From contig SSNP01000146.1 of NCBI GenBank assembly GCA_006937955.1, forward strand, positions 1 through 64,000: a DNA stretch of 64,000 nt, written 5' to 3'. Position numbers and translations under genes: made by a program. The DNA is from Pachypanchax playfairii (taxonomy: Eukaryota; Chordata; Actinopteri; Cyprinodontiformes; Aplocheilidae). Positions 47,020 to 58,349 of the stretch are shown here, in pieces. The notes under the pieces were generated by a model that did no database searches, was not told the DNA's origin, and saw only the letters and a list, made by a program, of their open reading frames with translations. How positions within the stretch are numbered: the first letter of the stretch is position 1; each line of letters opens with the position of its first letter.

Positions 47020-50000
47020 GAAACCAGAACAAACTCAACCTATTACTATTTTATTATTTTAATACACACCAATGAACAAAATCATACATGTGGAACCTTG
47101 ATTTCTATTGAAAGGCTCACATTTTGAAAACAGAGAAACCTGCCTTAATATGCATGCTGACAGCACTGTCTGTAGAATACCTGCAAAAACATCCACTTTG
47201 GGCCAAAAGTGTGAAAATCTAAATTTCATGCCCAAAAACAAAAGAAACTACTGTATTCTAAAAAGAAAAGACTGAAGTAAACTCAGCATTATTTTTGACA
47301 ATAATTTATTTTTTAATTTGTGACAATAATCAGGTGAATCATTAATCAGTTTGTAGAAATTTAGTAAGTCTTTGACATTAACAAAGGCATGTTTTAATAA
47401 ATCAGAGGGTTTGAGTTGGAAAATGTTTCCTCTAATAAGAGGACGTGGGATATCCCACGTGGGAAAAGTAAAGATGGATCCAAATGCAAACCTAGCTTTA
47501 AGTCTGATTCATGAAATCAAAACATGAACACGTTAAACCAAAAATGAGCTAGCCAAATTAGACATTAGCAGTTCTCAAATAAAAGACCTCCTTTATATTA
47601 TAGAAGAATATCACAACCTGCCCTTGTGAAGTTAGTGAGGTGCAGCCAGTCCATATTAAGCAACCTCTCTGACACCACGCACTTCGGGGTGAAGCGACTC
47701 TGTGTCCTCTCCAAGGGGAAAGGTTTAAAAAACATTTAATTAGGCTTTTGGCATGGGCTTCACTTTTAGCCTGGAGGTGTTGGAGGAGATTTTACAGACT
47801 TCATCCCTATTAAAGCCTCTCAGATTAAACATTCATGAGAGCAATCAGCAGTCCTTATGTGTTCTCTCTCCTGCTGTACAACTTCATCTGCAGTTTAGGT
47901 ATCGCATCGCATTTCTGCAGCTTTAATGTTGCTAAATAACTGTAAGTGACATGCATGAATCTTTATGCTTCCTATTTGACAGCGGAGTTACTGAAGTTTG
48001 GTGCTCACAGTCAGTGAGATGTTATATGTGTAAGATGTAGCATGTTATACGTGTACGATTGCACATGTTATATGTGTAGGGTGGCACAGGAAGGCATGGA
48101 GGGTTCAGGGGAGATGGGTGGGATGGTGTTGGGGGATGGAGTCAGTGTGGATGGGGGGGCAACAGATGGTACGCCACGCTGCGAGGGACGTCGGCTGCCA
48201 CGGGTGGGGGTGGGAGGGTGAAGGGGGGGGTAGATAAATGGGAGTGGGAGGAGGCGGTTTTCCCTACAGTGCCAGCAGGGATGACGAGGATGGGAACTGT
48301 GCGTATACAGTATATGTGTTTGTGTGACAGAAGGGCCAGAGTCTGACTTTAGCTTCCCATCGAGTGAGGTGAGAAGCTTTTGCCCCTACGTTTTATTCCC
48401 ACTCAGCGTCTGTGTGTGGAAACAGGATTGATGACTCTCCACGCGCCAATACACAGCCAGTTCACTGGCATAGAGACTGTTTGAAGATGATGCTGCAATT
48501 ACCAGTAACCCAGTTGTTGTGATGAACTACAAATTATGATCCTAACGTCAGACACCATAAATCACCCTCAAGCAAAAACAGCCATATGTGATGGGAGTTT
48601 AAGAGCTTCACTTTCTGAACCAGCTCTGTATTTCATTTTACTGAAAACTGCTGAGCCAAGAGTAGCAAATTTGAAACTTATCTGGCATTCTTACCCATCA
48701 TCTCTCCCTCCCATCGCCATCTTCCCTCTTGTACAACACCTATGCACGCATGCAGACAGCACACGTGCACATTAAACGTGCACACCACCCCCCAATTACG
48801 ATCGCTGCCTGTAAACACACCAGCTTCAGTGGTGTATATGGGCGATGCCTATTGAACAGATGTTGTGGAATTTAAGATGCAAAACCACCCCTCTCCACCT
48901 CCACCCTATCTGACACACACATGCATGAATCTGCACATGCACAACCATCATGTGCCACCCCACCCCCCAGCTGGCCTTGCCATGAACGTGCCATGTGGCG
49001 CTCCATTCCCCCTGGCACTCTGACTCTGGCTGTGCCAGCTCTGCAGCGTCTGGCCACCGCCAACTGGAAAGACCAAAAAAAACAGCAGACTCAAAGCGCC
49101 GCTTCTTCTGGAAGTCTGCATGCATGTATGCAGATTAACAAGAATAGGCAAAACTGAGCTGTCAGCTAATGGAACAAACTGAAGAATCTGACATTTTATT
49201 CTCCTGCATTACTCAAATCTCCCATACTGTTTGGTGGAAGATGGGAACGTGTGTGTGACGTGTGTGTGCGTGATTTGCTTTTCCTCATTCTCAGGTGTAT
49301 GTGAATTCAGTGAGCACAACATGTCACGCTGTCAGTCCGTGCATTCTGGTTGTTAATCCACTAGGGAAATGGTGGTGGAATTCCTGTTACCATGGAGATG
49401 TCCAAGCTTGTCTGTAATAAAATTTCAACTTAAGAGAGATTAATTTAGAGGACAGTGTTGATTTATTCATCCTGATGGATGCTGATGCACTTGCACATTT
49501 TCTCTGATGTTCAATGACATCAATGACAGCTGCCCATTTTCTGACTGGTTTGGATTTTTCAATCAAATGTGGCTCATAATAAGCTTTTCAGCCCAAGATG
49601 AAGACAAGCTCTAGATAGTTACTTTTTAGGTAATGTCTCTAAGAATAATCCAAAATCCATTCAATTCAAATAAAAACACACTTTATTATTAATTCCCAAA
49701 GGAAAATTAAATGTTGTTTTAACTCATTTTATTTGAAATAGTTTTTGTATCTAAAGTGAAGAGGAACCTCGGTGCGTTCCTTGTGTTTACTCAGAACAAG
49801 TATTCTAAATAATTTAAACAAAGGGAGAGAAGCCCATGTCTAATGTAATACCACATAAAGAAAATATTTGACGCAAAATGTTCACATGGTAAATTTTGTT
49901 ATTTCTGTTCTGAATTGTTCCAAACCACAGATGGCAATAATGTTCAAGTTTAAAAAGATTGTTTACCCAGGAAGTTAAAGAACTTGGTTTGGAGATGGGG

Positions 50001-51129
50001 GGGTGCATGGGGGGGGATGGGATTTCTCTTGCATTCTTCACAGAACATACATTGGAGGAATTGGGAGACGATGAGACTATTGGCATCTGCAGCTGATAAT
50101 CATTCAGTTTGTTTATACAAACAATAAAGGCCAATATTTTATTGCTGGTAGAAAAATGTTGTGATCTGAATGGACAGAAATTAAAGTGAAAATAAGAAGC
50201 ACAAGTCTGAGTATTTTCATGCAACCAAATTTCCTCCTAGCTTGGGATTTGTTGCATAAAATAATAATAATAATCTCACCAAGTTCAGTCTGCGCAGATT
50301 AGGTCACTAAAGAAGAAAACGTTGTGCAATTAATCCATACCTGCAAATTTTTTACAACATACAAACCATAAATGCTGAAAAATGTTTAGTATTTTCTTGT
50401 TGATGCTTATTTCTAGAAGTTACTGTGTCTTGTTTTTCACAGGAGACTAAAAAAATCTGAAATCAATTCATGGAAATCAATTTTCACATGAAACATGGTT
50501 TTCTGATTAAAAATAAGGTTTTCTGTGATTGATGGTTACTCCACTCCACACGTGGAAAACACATACTTTTCCATAGGGAATAGCCTGTTTTAATATTTTT
50601 TGTCACTTTGGATAGAAATACAGACATTCTTAGTACAAACATTTTTTTAGTACATTGTGGGAAAATTCAATCCCTAATGCCCCAGTTTAATCCAACCTTA
50701 ATTGGATGTTGATATTTTTATACATTATCTGAACTAAAGTGGGTACTAAGCCTGTATTAGTTTTCAGGTCTGTAAAAATAATGATGCATCTATGAGTACA
50801 TATGCAAGACCACGTGCTTTAATACAAGCATGTCTCTGTGTGACCCTTGAGTCTCCATTTAATTCAATGGGATACCCCACCTTCTCGTCTCCCCCCTTCC
50901 CCATGCTGTGATCTGAAGTGAGAGCTCTTCTTCAGCCCTTCTATGATAATCTCTTTTAATCTAAGGATACACCAGTGAACAGCTATGTCAATACCTTGTA
51001 TCATGAAGACACACTCTTCATTTTGTTTACTTTCTCTTCACACCCAAGCAGAGACTGGGTAAGATAAACAAGTGAAAAAAAAATAGCTTAGAGAGGTTGA
51101 GAGCTTGGAACGTGTAAACGATTTAGACA
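47020..51129. other. Gene desert, middle part
   Basis: No gene seen. It includes GC-richer unique stretches at about 47640-47900, 48060-48280 (G-rich, ggatgggggggcaac) and 48880-49130, and AT-rich sequence elsewhere. The minus-strand frame at 49814-50224 (136 codons) has no motif. Confidence 0.4.
47640..47900. promoter_or_regulatory. Candidate conserved non-coding element
   Basis: A unique, compositionally even stretch with AT-core sites (tttaattaggc near 47737, attaaacattcatgag near 47825). It resembles vertebrate enhancer-type non-coding sequence and lies 14 kb downstream of neurod2. This is inference, untested. Confidence 0.28.
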
Positions 51130-51134
51130 GCAAG

Positions 51135-51659
51135 TGTTGGGACTCTGAGTTTTAGTTTATTGTGGGGTTTGGTTTCTTGGGCTATCTGTGATTTTGTTTT
51201 GTAGTTTTATGAGGTTATTTTGGTGTTTTGTACTCCTCTGTTTCTCCTTGCCTCCCCAGTGTTCCTGCGTTTTCTTCATTTGTCGCGTTATGTATCTTGT
51301 CTCTGTTTCCTGTTTTATTTTTGTTTGTATTGGTACTTCCTGTTTTCCTTCATGTGTCATCAGCAGCTTCATTACCCTTCTCCAAGTGTTTCCATTTATG
51401 CTAACGACTTGTGTCTGTTGTGTAATTAAACTGGTGTTTTAGTTCAGTTATTTGTGTGTGGATTGTGTTATCTTGCTCCTTGTACGATGCGTCTCCTCCC
51501 CTCCCTCCCGGTTTTCTGGCCTCCTGTTTCCTCCCACGTAAGTTTGCTGACCTGACAGCGATTTATTTTGACTCACATTAAAGTTTTGGTTTTCTTCACA
51601 CTTCCGAGTTCTGTCAGTTTCTCCTGCGTTTGGGTCCGATCCACCAACACATCCTGACA
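51135..51659 (+). mobile_element. Solo LTR of an LTR retrotransposon
   Basis: A 525 bp element that begins TGTTGGG and ends CCTGACA (TG...CA). It is flanked on both sides by the identical 5-mer GCAAG (51130-51134 and 51660-51664), as integrase makes. No internal gag/pol region or second LTR is present, so it is a solo LTR left by recombination. The strand is uncertain. Nothing here is coding. Confidence 0.85.
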
Positions 51660-51972
51660 GCAAGAGTCAGTGAAGTTAAAATTTTGTTTTGACTTCAAAC
51701 CTCAAAATACAAAGACTTTTATGATATGATAGAAAAAGTTACAATAATGTATATATACAAGAAACAATAAGACGTGATACAGTAGGGTAGGGTAGGGTAC
51801 AATTGTCAATGCAACCCTCTTCTCCAACTCTTCACACACTGATAGCAACACCGTAGGAGAAATGCCAGCACAGGTTTCCAGTATCCGTAGTTTCAGGTGT
51901 TGCACATCTTGTATCTTCCCACCATAGAGTCTATGGTGTCATTTGGGGTCATCTGAAGGCAATTGCCTATGG

Positions 51973-52173
51973 CAGGGGTGTCCAACTCCGGGCCTCAAGG
52001 GCCAATATCCAGCATGTTTTAGATGTTCCTCTGTTTCAGCACACCTGATGCAGATGAATGGGTTCTGCTGGACTTGCTGAAATATTGCAGCTTGGAATCA
52101 GGTGTGTTGAAGCTGGAAAACATCTAAAACATGCAGGATAGTGGCCCTCGAGGCCTGACTTTGGGCACCCCTG
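51973..52173. mobile_element. hAT-type MITE inside the mariner relic
   Basis: A 201 bp element beginning CAGGGGTGTCCAACTCC and ending GGGCACCCCTG, with inner inverted blocks GGGCCTCAAGGGCC and GGCCCTCGAGGCC. The flanks gcctatgg (51965-51972) and gtctatgg (52174-52181) match at 7 of 8 bases, as expected for an 8 bp hAT target duplication. It is non-coding. It splits the transposase reading frame after LKAIVYA. Confidence 0.88.
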
Positions 52174-52640
52174 GTCTATGGCATAGACAATTGCCTTCAG
52201 ATGACCCCAAAGATAAAAGTCTAAGGGGGTCAGATCAAGAGACCCTGGGGGCCATTCAACTGGCCCACGATGACCAATCCACTTTCCAGGAAACTGTTCG
52301 TCTAGGAATGCTCGGACCTGACACCCATAATGTGGTGGTGCACCATCTTGCTGGAAAAACTCAGGGTACGTGCCAGCTTCAGTGCATAAAGAGGGAAACA
52401 CACCATCATGTAGCAATTTCAAATATCCAGTGGCCTTGAGGTTTCCATTGATGAAGAATGGCCCCACTATCTTTGTACCCCGTATACCACACCATACCAT
52501 CACTTTTTTTGTTCCAATAGTCTTGGAGGGATCTGTCCAAAGTGGGTTAGTGTCAGACCAATAGCTGTGGTTTGTTAACTTCACCATTCACATAAAAGTT
52601 TGCCTCATCACTAAAGAAAATCTTCTGCGTGAACTGAGGG
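52036..52640 (-). pseudogene. Mariner-type transposase catalytic core, frameshifted
   Basis: On the minus strand, FSDEANFYVNGEV (first acidic residue at 52609-52607) runs in one frame and ends at a stop. The adjoining frame, open 52587-52036, continues with SYWSDTNPLW, VMVWCGI, FQQDGAPPH (second Asp) and EWPPGSLDLTPLDFYLW (third Asp). The overlap shows a frameshift near 52580. By count, 41 residues separate the second Asp from the Asp of PLDFYLW, a DD41D-type spacing. The last about 50 residues of the open frame are read-through into the hAT MITE and are not transposase. Confidence 0.85.
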
Positions 52641-52664
52641 AAAGGAACTGAAACGGACCCCTCT

Positions 52665-53692
52665 TCGTTCCGCGGGGGCTACTTGGGGGCCCTTCCCTTG
52701 CAATGAGAACCCGGACCCCCTAGGTGGCGCCATGGCCTTGATTTCTGCCGGGCCCCTCCCAGGCTGCTCCCCCAGCCCCCGGACACGCCCCCATCCGTAC
52801 GGGCTCCTTTCTGTCCGTATGGGCTCCTCAATCGAATGCGCCTGGAACTTGGCCAGGGTGGTCCCGGGCCCACCTCGAGCTCATCCGCTCCAATGGTTTT
52901 TGAGTCTGGGGTCTCTGTCCGTGAGGGTGACTAAATAGTGGGCCTAAGAGTAGCCCTCATGTACAGAGACGCCCAGGCAGTCCGACTAGTAGAAGTAAGA
53001 GTAGCTTTCATGGACACCAGTCGGGGGTCTCTGTCTGTGACGGAGACGAAATAGAGGCCCATACGGACAGCTTCACCATATGCTGCATTCATGTTGGATT
53101 TCCGTTTAATCCCAGGCCCACCCCGAGCTCATCCGCTCCAATGGTTCTTGTCTGGGGTCTCTCTCCTTGACGGGGACGAAATAGAGGCCCAAATAGGGGC
53201 CCATACGGACAGGGCTCTCCCCCCAAAAGAGTGCTCCTTTCCCTTCCTCACCACCACCACCGGCCCCCCCCAGAAACCTCCGAGACCAACACCTCCAGGG
53301 TGTCCGTATGGGCTACCATATAGAAGCCCACAGAGGGGCCTTTACGGATAGAACTCTCCCCCCAGAAGAGTGCTTCTATCCCTGCAGAACCACCACCACC
53401 AGCTCCACCAGACACCTCCAGAATCTGTGGTCCTGGTAGTACAACTTTCCCTCAACTTTCCTTGACGGTTCCTATATAGGAGCCTGTGCAGACAGCCTTA
53501 CTTAACGTCTATTTCCATGTCTGTCCGTGACGGCTCATATAACGTAGCTCATACGGATAACTGTCCGTGACGACTCCTATACAGGAGCCCTTACGGACAG
53601 CCTTTCTTAACCCTTTCTTCCCATGTCTGTCCGTCACGGCCCCTATACAGGGGCCCGTAAACTTCCAAGTCTGTCCGTGACGGAAATCTGCT
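52665..53692. repeat. GC-rich, palindrome-rich repeat block of unknown identity
   Basis: About 1.03 kb, much more GC-rich than its surroundings. It is built from variants of a dyad: CTGTCCGT, a spacer, CTCCTATACAGGAG, a spacer, ACGGACAG. The clearest copy is at 53561-53600. Others lie near 53462-53495, 53515-53556 and 53626-53675. A looser unit (gagctcatccgctccaatgg ... gggtctct ... gacgaaatag) repeats at about 52865-52940 and 53115-53185. It interrupts the mariner transposase between its N-terminal and catalytic parts. No known family was recognised. Confidence 0.7.
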
Positions 53693-53749
53693 GCAATGAT
53701 CCGGTTACTGCGTTCACCAGATATAAACACAATTTCGATCCCGTCCTCA

Positions 53750-53750
53750 C

Positions 53751-53821
<71 letters not shown>

Positions 53822-53878
53822 CTTTATTTATATAGCACCTTTCACAGATAAAAATCACAAAGTGCTTCACAATTGAAT
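53750..53878 (-). mobile_element. Retroposon 3' tail (L2-like) with (AAT)n
   Basis: Read on the minus strand: GAAGCACTTTGTGA, GTGAAAGGTGCTATATAAAT, then AAAG and about 24 TTA units (53750-53820). This is the standard 3' end of L2-type LINEs and the SINEs that use them. It lies between the start codon (53895) and the helix-turn-helix part of the mariner transposase, so it inserted later. The poly-Tyr open frame across it is an artefact. Confidence 0.85.
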
Positions 53879-54327
53879 GTTAACTTCTTCGACATGTCAA
53901 TGGCTGTGAACAAAGAGAAACTTTTAAATAACTCATGAAAGAATAAAGTTACATTAACACCAAGCACACCATTGTTTTTCTTGTGAAAATACCAATAAGT
54001 TTGATGTGTCACATGACCCTATTCCTATTGAAAAAACAAAAAGTTGGATCCAAGATGGCCAACTTCAAAATGGCCACTATGGTCACCACCCATCTTGAAA
54101 AGTTTGCCCCCTCACATATACTAATGTACCACAAACAGGACGTTAATATCACCAACCATTCCCATTTTATTAAGGTGTATCCATATAAATGGCCCACCCA
54201 GTACAATATAATATGATACAAGTTAGTGTGATACAATCTGAGATGAGATGTTATGATATAATTCAAGATAATATGGCACAACACAAAAGAGCATAGTTTA
54301 AATAAAACTGAAATTTTACTGATGCTG

Positions 54328-54947
54328 TTAAAGGTGGGATATGGAATATGAACAGAATAACACAGCACAAAGCCTTCAGCCATCTGGGTGCCAGGCTCGT
54401 TGACCCCCCTCGTGCTCTGATGCTCAGGTCGACCAATATTCCTCACCGAACCCACTCTAATTCTCGATCCGAGCAGGACGATAAAATATCATGTGTTCAG
54501 CTCACTAATCATGCTCTCCAGCCCCGCTGATCACACACTGACTCTGATAAAAGCAGCTCCTACCTGTTTGCAGCTCAGTCATGATTCAGTCTGTGGCAAA
54601 GAGCTCAGTTATCCTGTGGCTCTTCTCGAGCAAACCAAAACTTTATGCAATCCCTCCTATGATCCTCTGTCCTCCTCACACACCATCCTGCACGCCTCAC
54701 TTATCCAATAAAATCAAAAAAGCAATACAATCCTCTGTGGTGTGTCTTCCAGTTCAACAAGTGGCCCAAAGCTCCTCCACTTCAGCAATCTATAGCTCTG
54801 TGTTAGCTAGCTGATAATAAAAACATTTCGACATAATTTTTAAAGGAAATAGTGTATTTTCATTCTACAACCCTCTAAACACCTTGTGGAGGCATTATTT
54901 TGTTAAAAATATATTTTTCGTGAAAATATTCCATATCCCACCTTTAA
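54328..54947. mobile_element. TTAA-flanked MITE, family D
   Basis: 620 bp with TTAAAGGTGGGATATGGAAT at the left end and its reverse complement (attccatatcccacctttaa) at the right, a near-perfect inverted repeat of about 20 bp including TTAA. It is non-coding and a different family from A and C, but shares the outer TTAAAGG. It lies 125 bp from the mariner relic. Confidence 0.88.
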
Positions 54948-57221
54948 CTGAACATTTCTGCAACACACTTTGTAATACAGCTATAACATGTGATAAGAAT
55001 GAATTCGTCACCTTTTAATCAGATTCTACCACAAACTATTCTACATAATATATGTGACCTCTAATGCTATAGGTCGTGTTTTTGAGCATAGATGCAGGGA
55101 TGAGCACAAAAAAAGTCTCTCTGGATGTTACATTTTTCAAATTAACACCCCTCTCCATCCTTTTTAGATTAAACACTGGAAGGGATTTTATCTGCATATT
55201 AAGCAGAGGGCACATGGACAAATGCACATTTGGAGGTCAAAGAAACACAAAGTTAAAACCTGTGGGAGGCTGCTGAGTCAAGGCCAGCTACAAAAGAGAC
55301 TCAGAGTGAGTGTACATCTGTGTGTGTGTGCTTTGTGTGTGTTATAAGCATCTGCATGCCATACTGGAGGGACACTGTGGCAGCCTCTGTATGTGTGAAA
55401 GAGTATTTAAATTTGGTGACAGCTGTTCATTAGTCTATTACAACCCCACACTGCTGATTCCTCCAAACAGCACACAACCGGCACAATAACACTCCACAGG
55501 AAAAATATTCAGTTTATCAGCTTTATTTCCTCTTGAATCAGATATTCAGTTTTACAAATTTGTTTTAAAATATATATTTATTTACTGTAATTAGGTAGAA
55601 TAGTCAGATAAAGTTCTTCAGACTTTAAAATCCATTTGTTTGATTCTCGTATTTATCAGGAAACTGCAAAATCTTGTCTCTTATTTTTGTCAAATTTATA
55701 ACAACACGTGAAAGTAAAATGCAAAAAGAACACAGCTTTTAATGACAATAAAAAAATAAATAGCACATAATAACATTTTAAATCTGCCTTAAACCGATGT
55801 TTTTTAAATTGGGATCTGCAGTAAATGCCATTTAGCTGCAGGCGTCTCTGCTGTTTTCACAAAATCAACAATTTTATTAAAAGCGTGAGATTTTTAATCG
55901 TATAATATCTAAAAATTTTCATTTCATATAGTTTTTTAAAAAATTTTCTAAAGATGTGACCTTCACATGAACACTGCAGCTGTCCTGCAGCATTTAATTA
56001 TCAAGCGAGAGAGACAGGAACCACTGTTCAATGTCAAAACTCAGTCACGACATTTGGATGAGAAGAAAAACATTCTGTATTTGACCACATAGTCTGTTTA
56101 GTCTGCAGTCTGTAAGTCGTGCATCACCCACATGCACAAGCTCAAAATGTAACTACAGATTGTGACACATGCAGTGTTTCGCTCCAGATATAAATCACAG
56201 AATCATTCAGGCAGCTGCTGCTTCAGACTTCTTTAACAGGATGCTTCGTTTTTAAAGGTCGTGACCTTTTGTCTTATATTCATCTTATCATTAATACATT
56301 TTTGTCATTATATGGTCACATTTTTTTATTTTTGATCTTAAACTTGAATTCCAAAATGATCAAAACTCTTTATTATACCACAAATGAACACAACTCAAAA
56401 CAAAGAAAGAAACACAGCTGTTTCCCAGCAGATAAAACAGCATGAAGCATGTGTGCTTTTGTAGGTTTGTGCACTTGTTTTGGAGACATTCACATAGATT
56501 GTGTTATGCATACTGATATTATTGGAAAAGTTTGATCTGGATCATAGTAAGTCGGTTGTTGCGTCCTTCGAGGTGATGAAAACACAGTCTTTGAGTGTGT
56601 GTATGTGTTTCTGCATGTGGGTGACCAGTGATGGAGGAGCTTGGCAAGAGTGTGATGTACTTTAAGATATTAAATGTGTTAAATAGAAGTGACCATGTGC
56701 CATAAGTGAGAAAAACTGAAGAGGAGAAAGTAAAGAATTTTTTAAAAAGTGATATGCCGGGAGGGGAAGGTGCTGCGCGGAGAAAGAAATAAGTTGGTGA
56801 ATGTGTGATTTAAAAAAAAAAAAAGAAAGACGAGGAACTGTGAAAGAGTATAGTGTAAGTTTGTGTGTGGGATGAAATGGAGACAGTAAAGACGGGTAAA
56901 AAGGCCAAAAGAGGAGAAGAACAAAAAGAAGTGAACATGCCAGAGAAGGAAGGAAGACAGAGAGGAAAAAGAGGAGCAGAAGAGTGGAGGAGCGAGGGCA
57001 ATGAGCTGGACTGAATACCATCTGACAGGTCCAGCTGGGAGTTTGCCCACCCTGCAGCACCACAAAACCCCTCAATATGGAGGCCAATTACTGCTGCCCG
57101 TGTGACCGTGGCATGGCAGCTTCAGAGATGCAACCCTCCTCCTCGCCTTTCCTTTCACTTTTTTTTTTTTTGTGTGGCTCCCACTCCCCTCCTCACTTCC
57201 TCACCCCCCCCTTTCCAAAAA

Positions 57222-57222
57222 A

Positions 57223-57253
<31 letters not shown>
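57222..57253. repeat. (AAAT)n microsatellite
   Basis: About eight AAAT units next to a C-rich and a T-rich run. Confidence 0.95.
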
Positions 57254-58242
57254 GAAGAAACACTCCCACCATCTGTGCAGAGTGACAACAACCTCTATAC
57301 CCCATCATGCACAACACAAACAACACACACACATTTGAGTGGGGGCACGTCTCTTTTTTTTTTTTTGCTTTTTTACTCACATCAAGTTTGCAAGTGATTT
57401 AATACATTTCAGACCACAAAATCACAGCGAGATCTGATGCCTTCGCACTTCCTTCAAGTTTTTCCTATCAGCGTGCAGCACACAAGGAAAGGACATTCAT
57501 GTCGTCCCTTCGTGCGCTGCACACACTGTTGTTACAGAAATGCAGGGGAATTTCAACAGCTTCATTTGGTTTCACAGAGCTGGGTGTTGGGCTCAGATGA
57601 CAGGGAGGTGATGGTGGGAGGGTGAGCCTGATGAAGTGGCACCCAATGTCCACTGCAGGGGTGGTCACTCCCAAATTTAGCTCTGCATCAACTCACACAA
57701 AATTATGATTGTTTCAACTGGTGGGAAAGGTGTTTAATGCAGAAACTCAACTCTCAGCAGCTCCTGACAGTTTTTAATCTGATTCTACTCAACACACTCT
57801 GTCCTCCCCTTCTGATTAATATATAAATATATTTACATCAATCTGAAAATAAATAATCCGATAAATGCTTATTTAATCTAATAGTAAAACAGTCCAGATG
57901 GAGATTTGAGCACAGTAGGCCCAGGATTAAGGGGTTTGCAACACGGTGCAGCTATTTAAGCAAATCTGTTGATTATTTTTAAAGCACTCAAACTGAACTT
58001 TATACGCTGGATTATTTCATTATTATAATTGTAGGGATTTAACATAAGCATTAATTTGAACAATTACCCCTGAAAGGCATGCAAATTGATTGGTTTCGTG
58101 CCTTTCACTCGTGTCACCAATGAGCTCATTTGTCATAGATATTTAGAATGAACCACATGAATATCAGACCACTTGGAACCTTGTAGATTAACAGTTTGAT
58201 ATATATTACAACAGGGACTTATAAAAATGTAGCACATTCTTC

Positions 58243-58280
<38 letters not shown>
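58243..58280. repeat. (AAT)n microsatellite
   Basis: About twelve AAT units. Unlike the one at 53750, no retroposon tail is evident beside it. Confidence 0.95.
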
Positions 58281-58281
<1 letters not shown>

Positions 58282-58349
58282 TGTACTGTCGGTGTCCAAC
58301 AGGTGTGTTTAAAGTCTTAAAACTCAAAATGTTCAAACTGAGTTGCATC

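Larger units (their letters stand above)
51790..54203 (-). mobile_element. Nested relic of a mariner-family transposon with DD41D-like spacing
   Basis: The right end (54203 reading left) is a mariner-like terminus, TACTGGGTGGGCCATTTATA. A non-coding leader and an ATG at 53895 (MSKKLTF) follow. The transposase then appears in pieces: helix-turn-helix part (VFISGERSNRIIAADF, about 53690-53740), catalytic core (52160-52640) and C-terminus (KIQDVQHLKLRILETCAG, about 51790-51930). Between the pieces lie a retroposon tail with (AAT)n (53750-53878), a GC-rich palindromic block (52665-53692) and a hAT MITE (51973-52173). The left terminal repeat was not found. Clearly inactive. Confidence 0.8.
54948..58340. 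other. Gene desert, right part
   Basis: AT-rich with poly-A/T runs. It contains an (AAAT)n at 57222-57253 and an (AAT)n at 58243-58280. The minus-strand frames at 56662-57087 are purine/pyrimidine-biased and without motifs. An octamer ATGCAAAT lies at 58079-58086 inside a compact unique stretch. Confidence 0.4.

Noticed and set aside
49814..50224. 136-codon minus-strand frame
   Set aside because: No recognisable domain and low complexity in parts. Could not be supported as a gene.
53643..53870. Minus-strand frame with a poly-Tyr run
   Set aside because: It is the (AAT)n array of a retroposon tail.
54009..54455. 148-codon minus-strand frame
   Set aside because: It lies across the mariner leader and terminal repeat and runs on into flanking DNA. 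The composition is Ile/Tyr-rich with no motif.
56662..57087. 141-codon and overlapping frames on the minus strand
   Set aside because: The region is purine-rich on the plus strand, which keeps minus frames open. Leu/Phe/Ser-rich output, no motif.
39541..58280. Regularly spaced short repeats considered as a CRISPR-like array
   Set aside because: All are simple microsatellites without unique spacers, and the genome is a vertebrate's.
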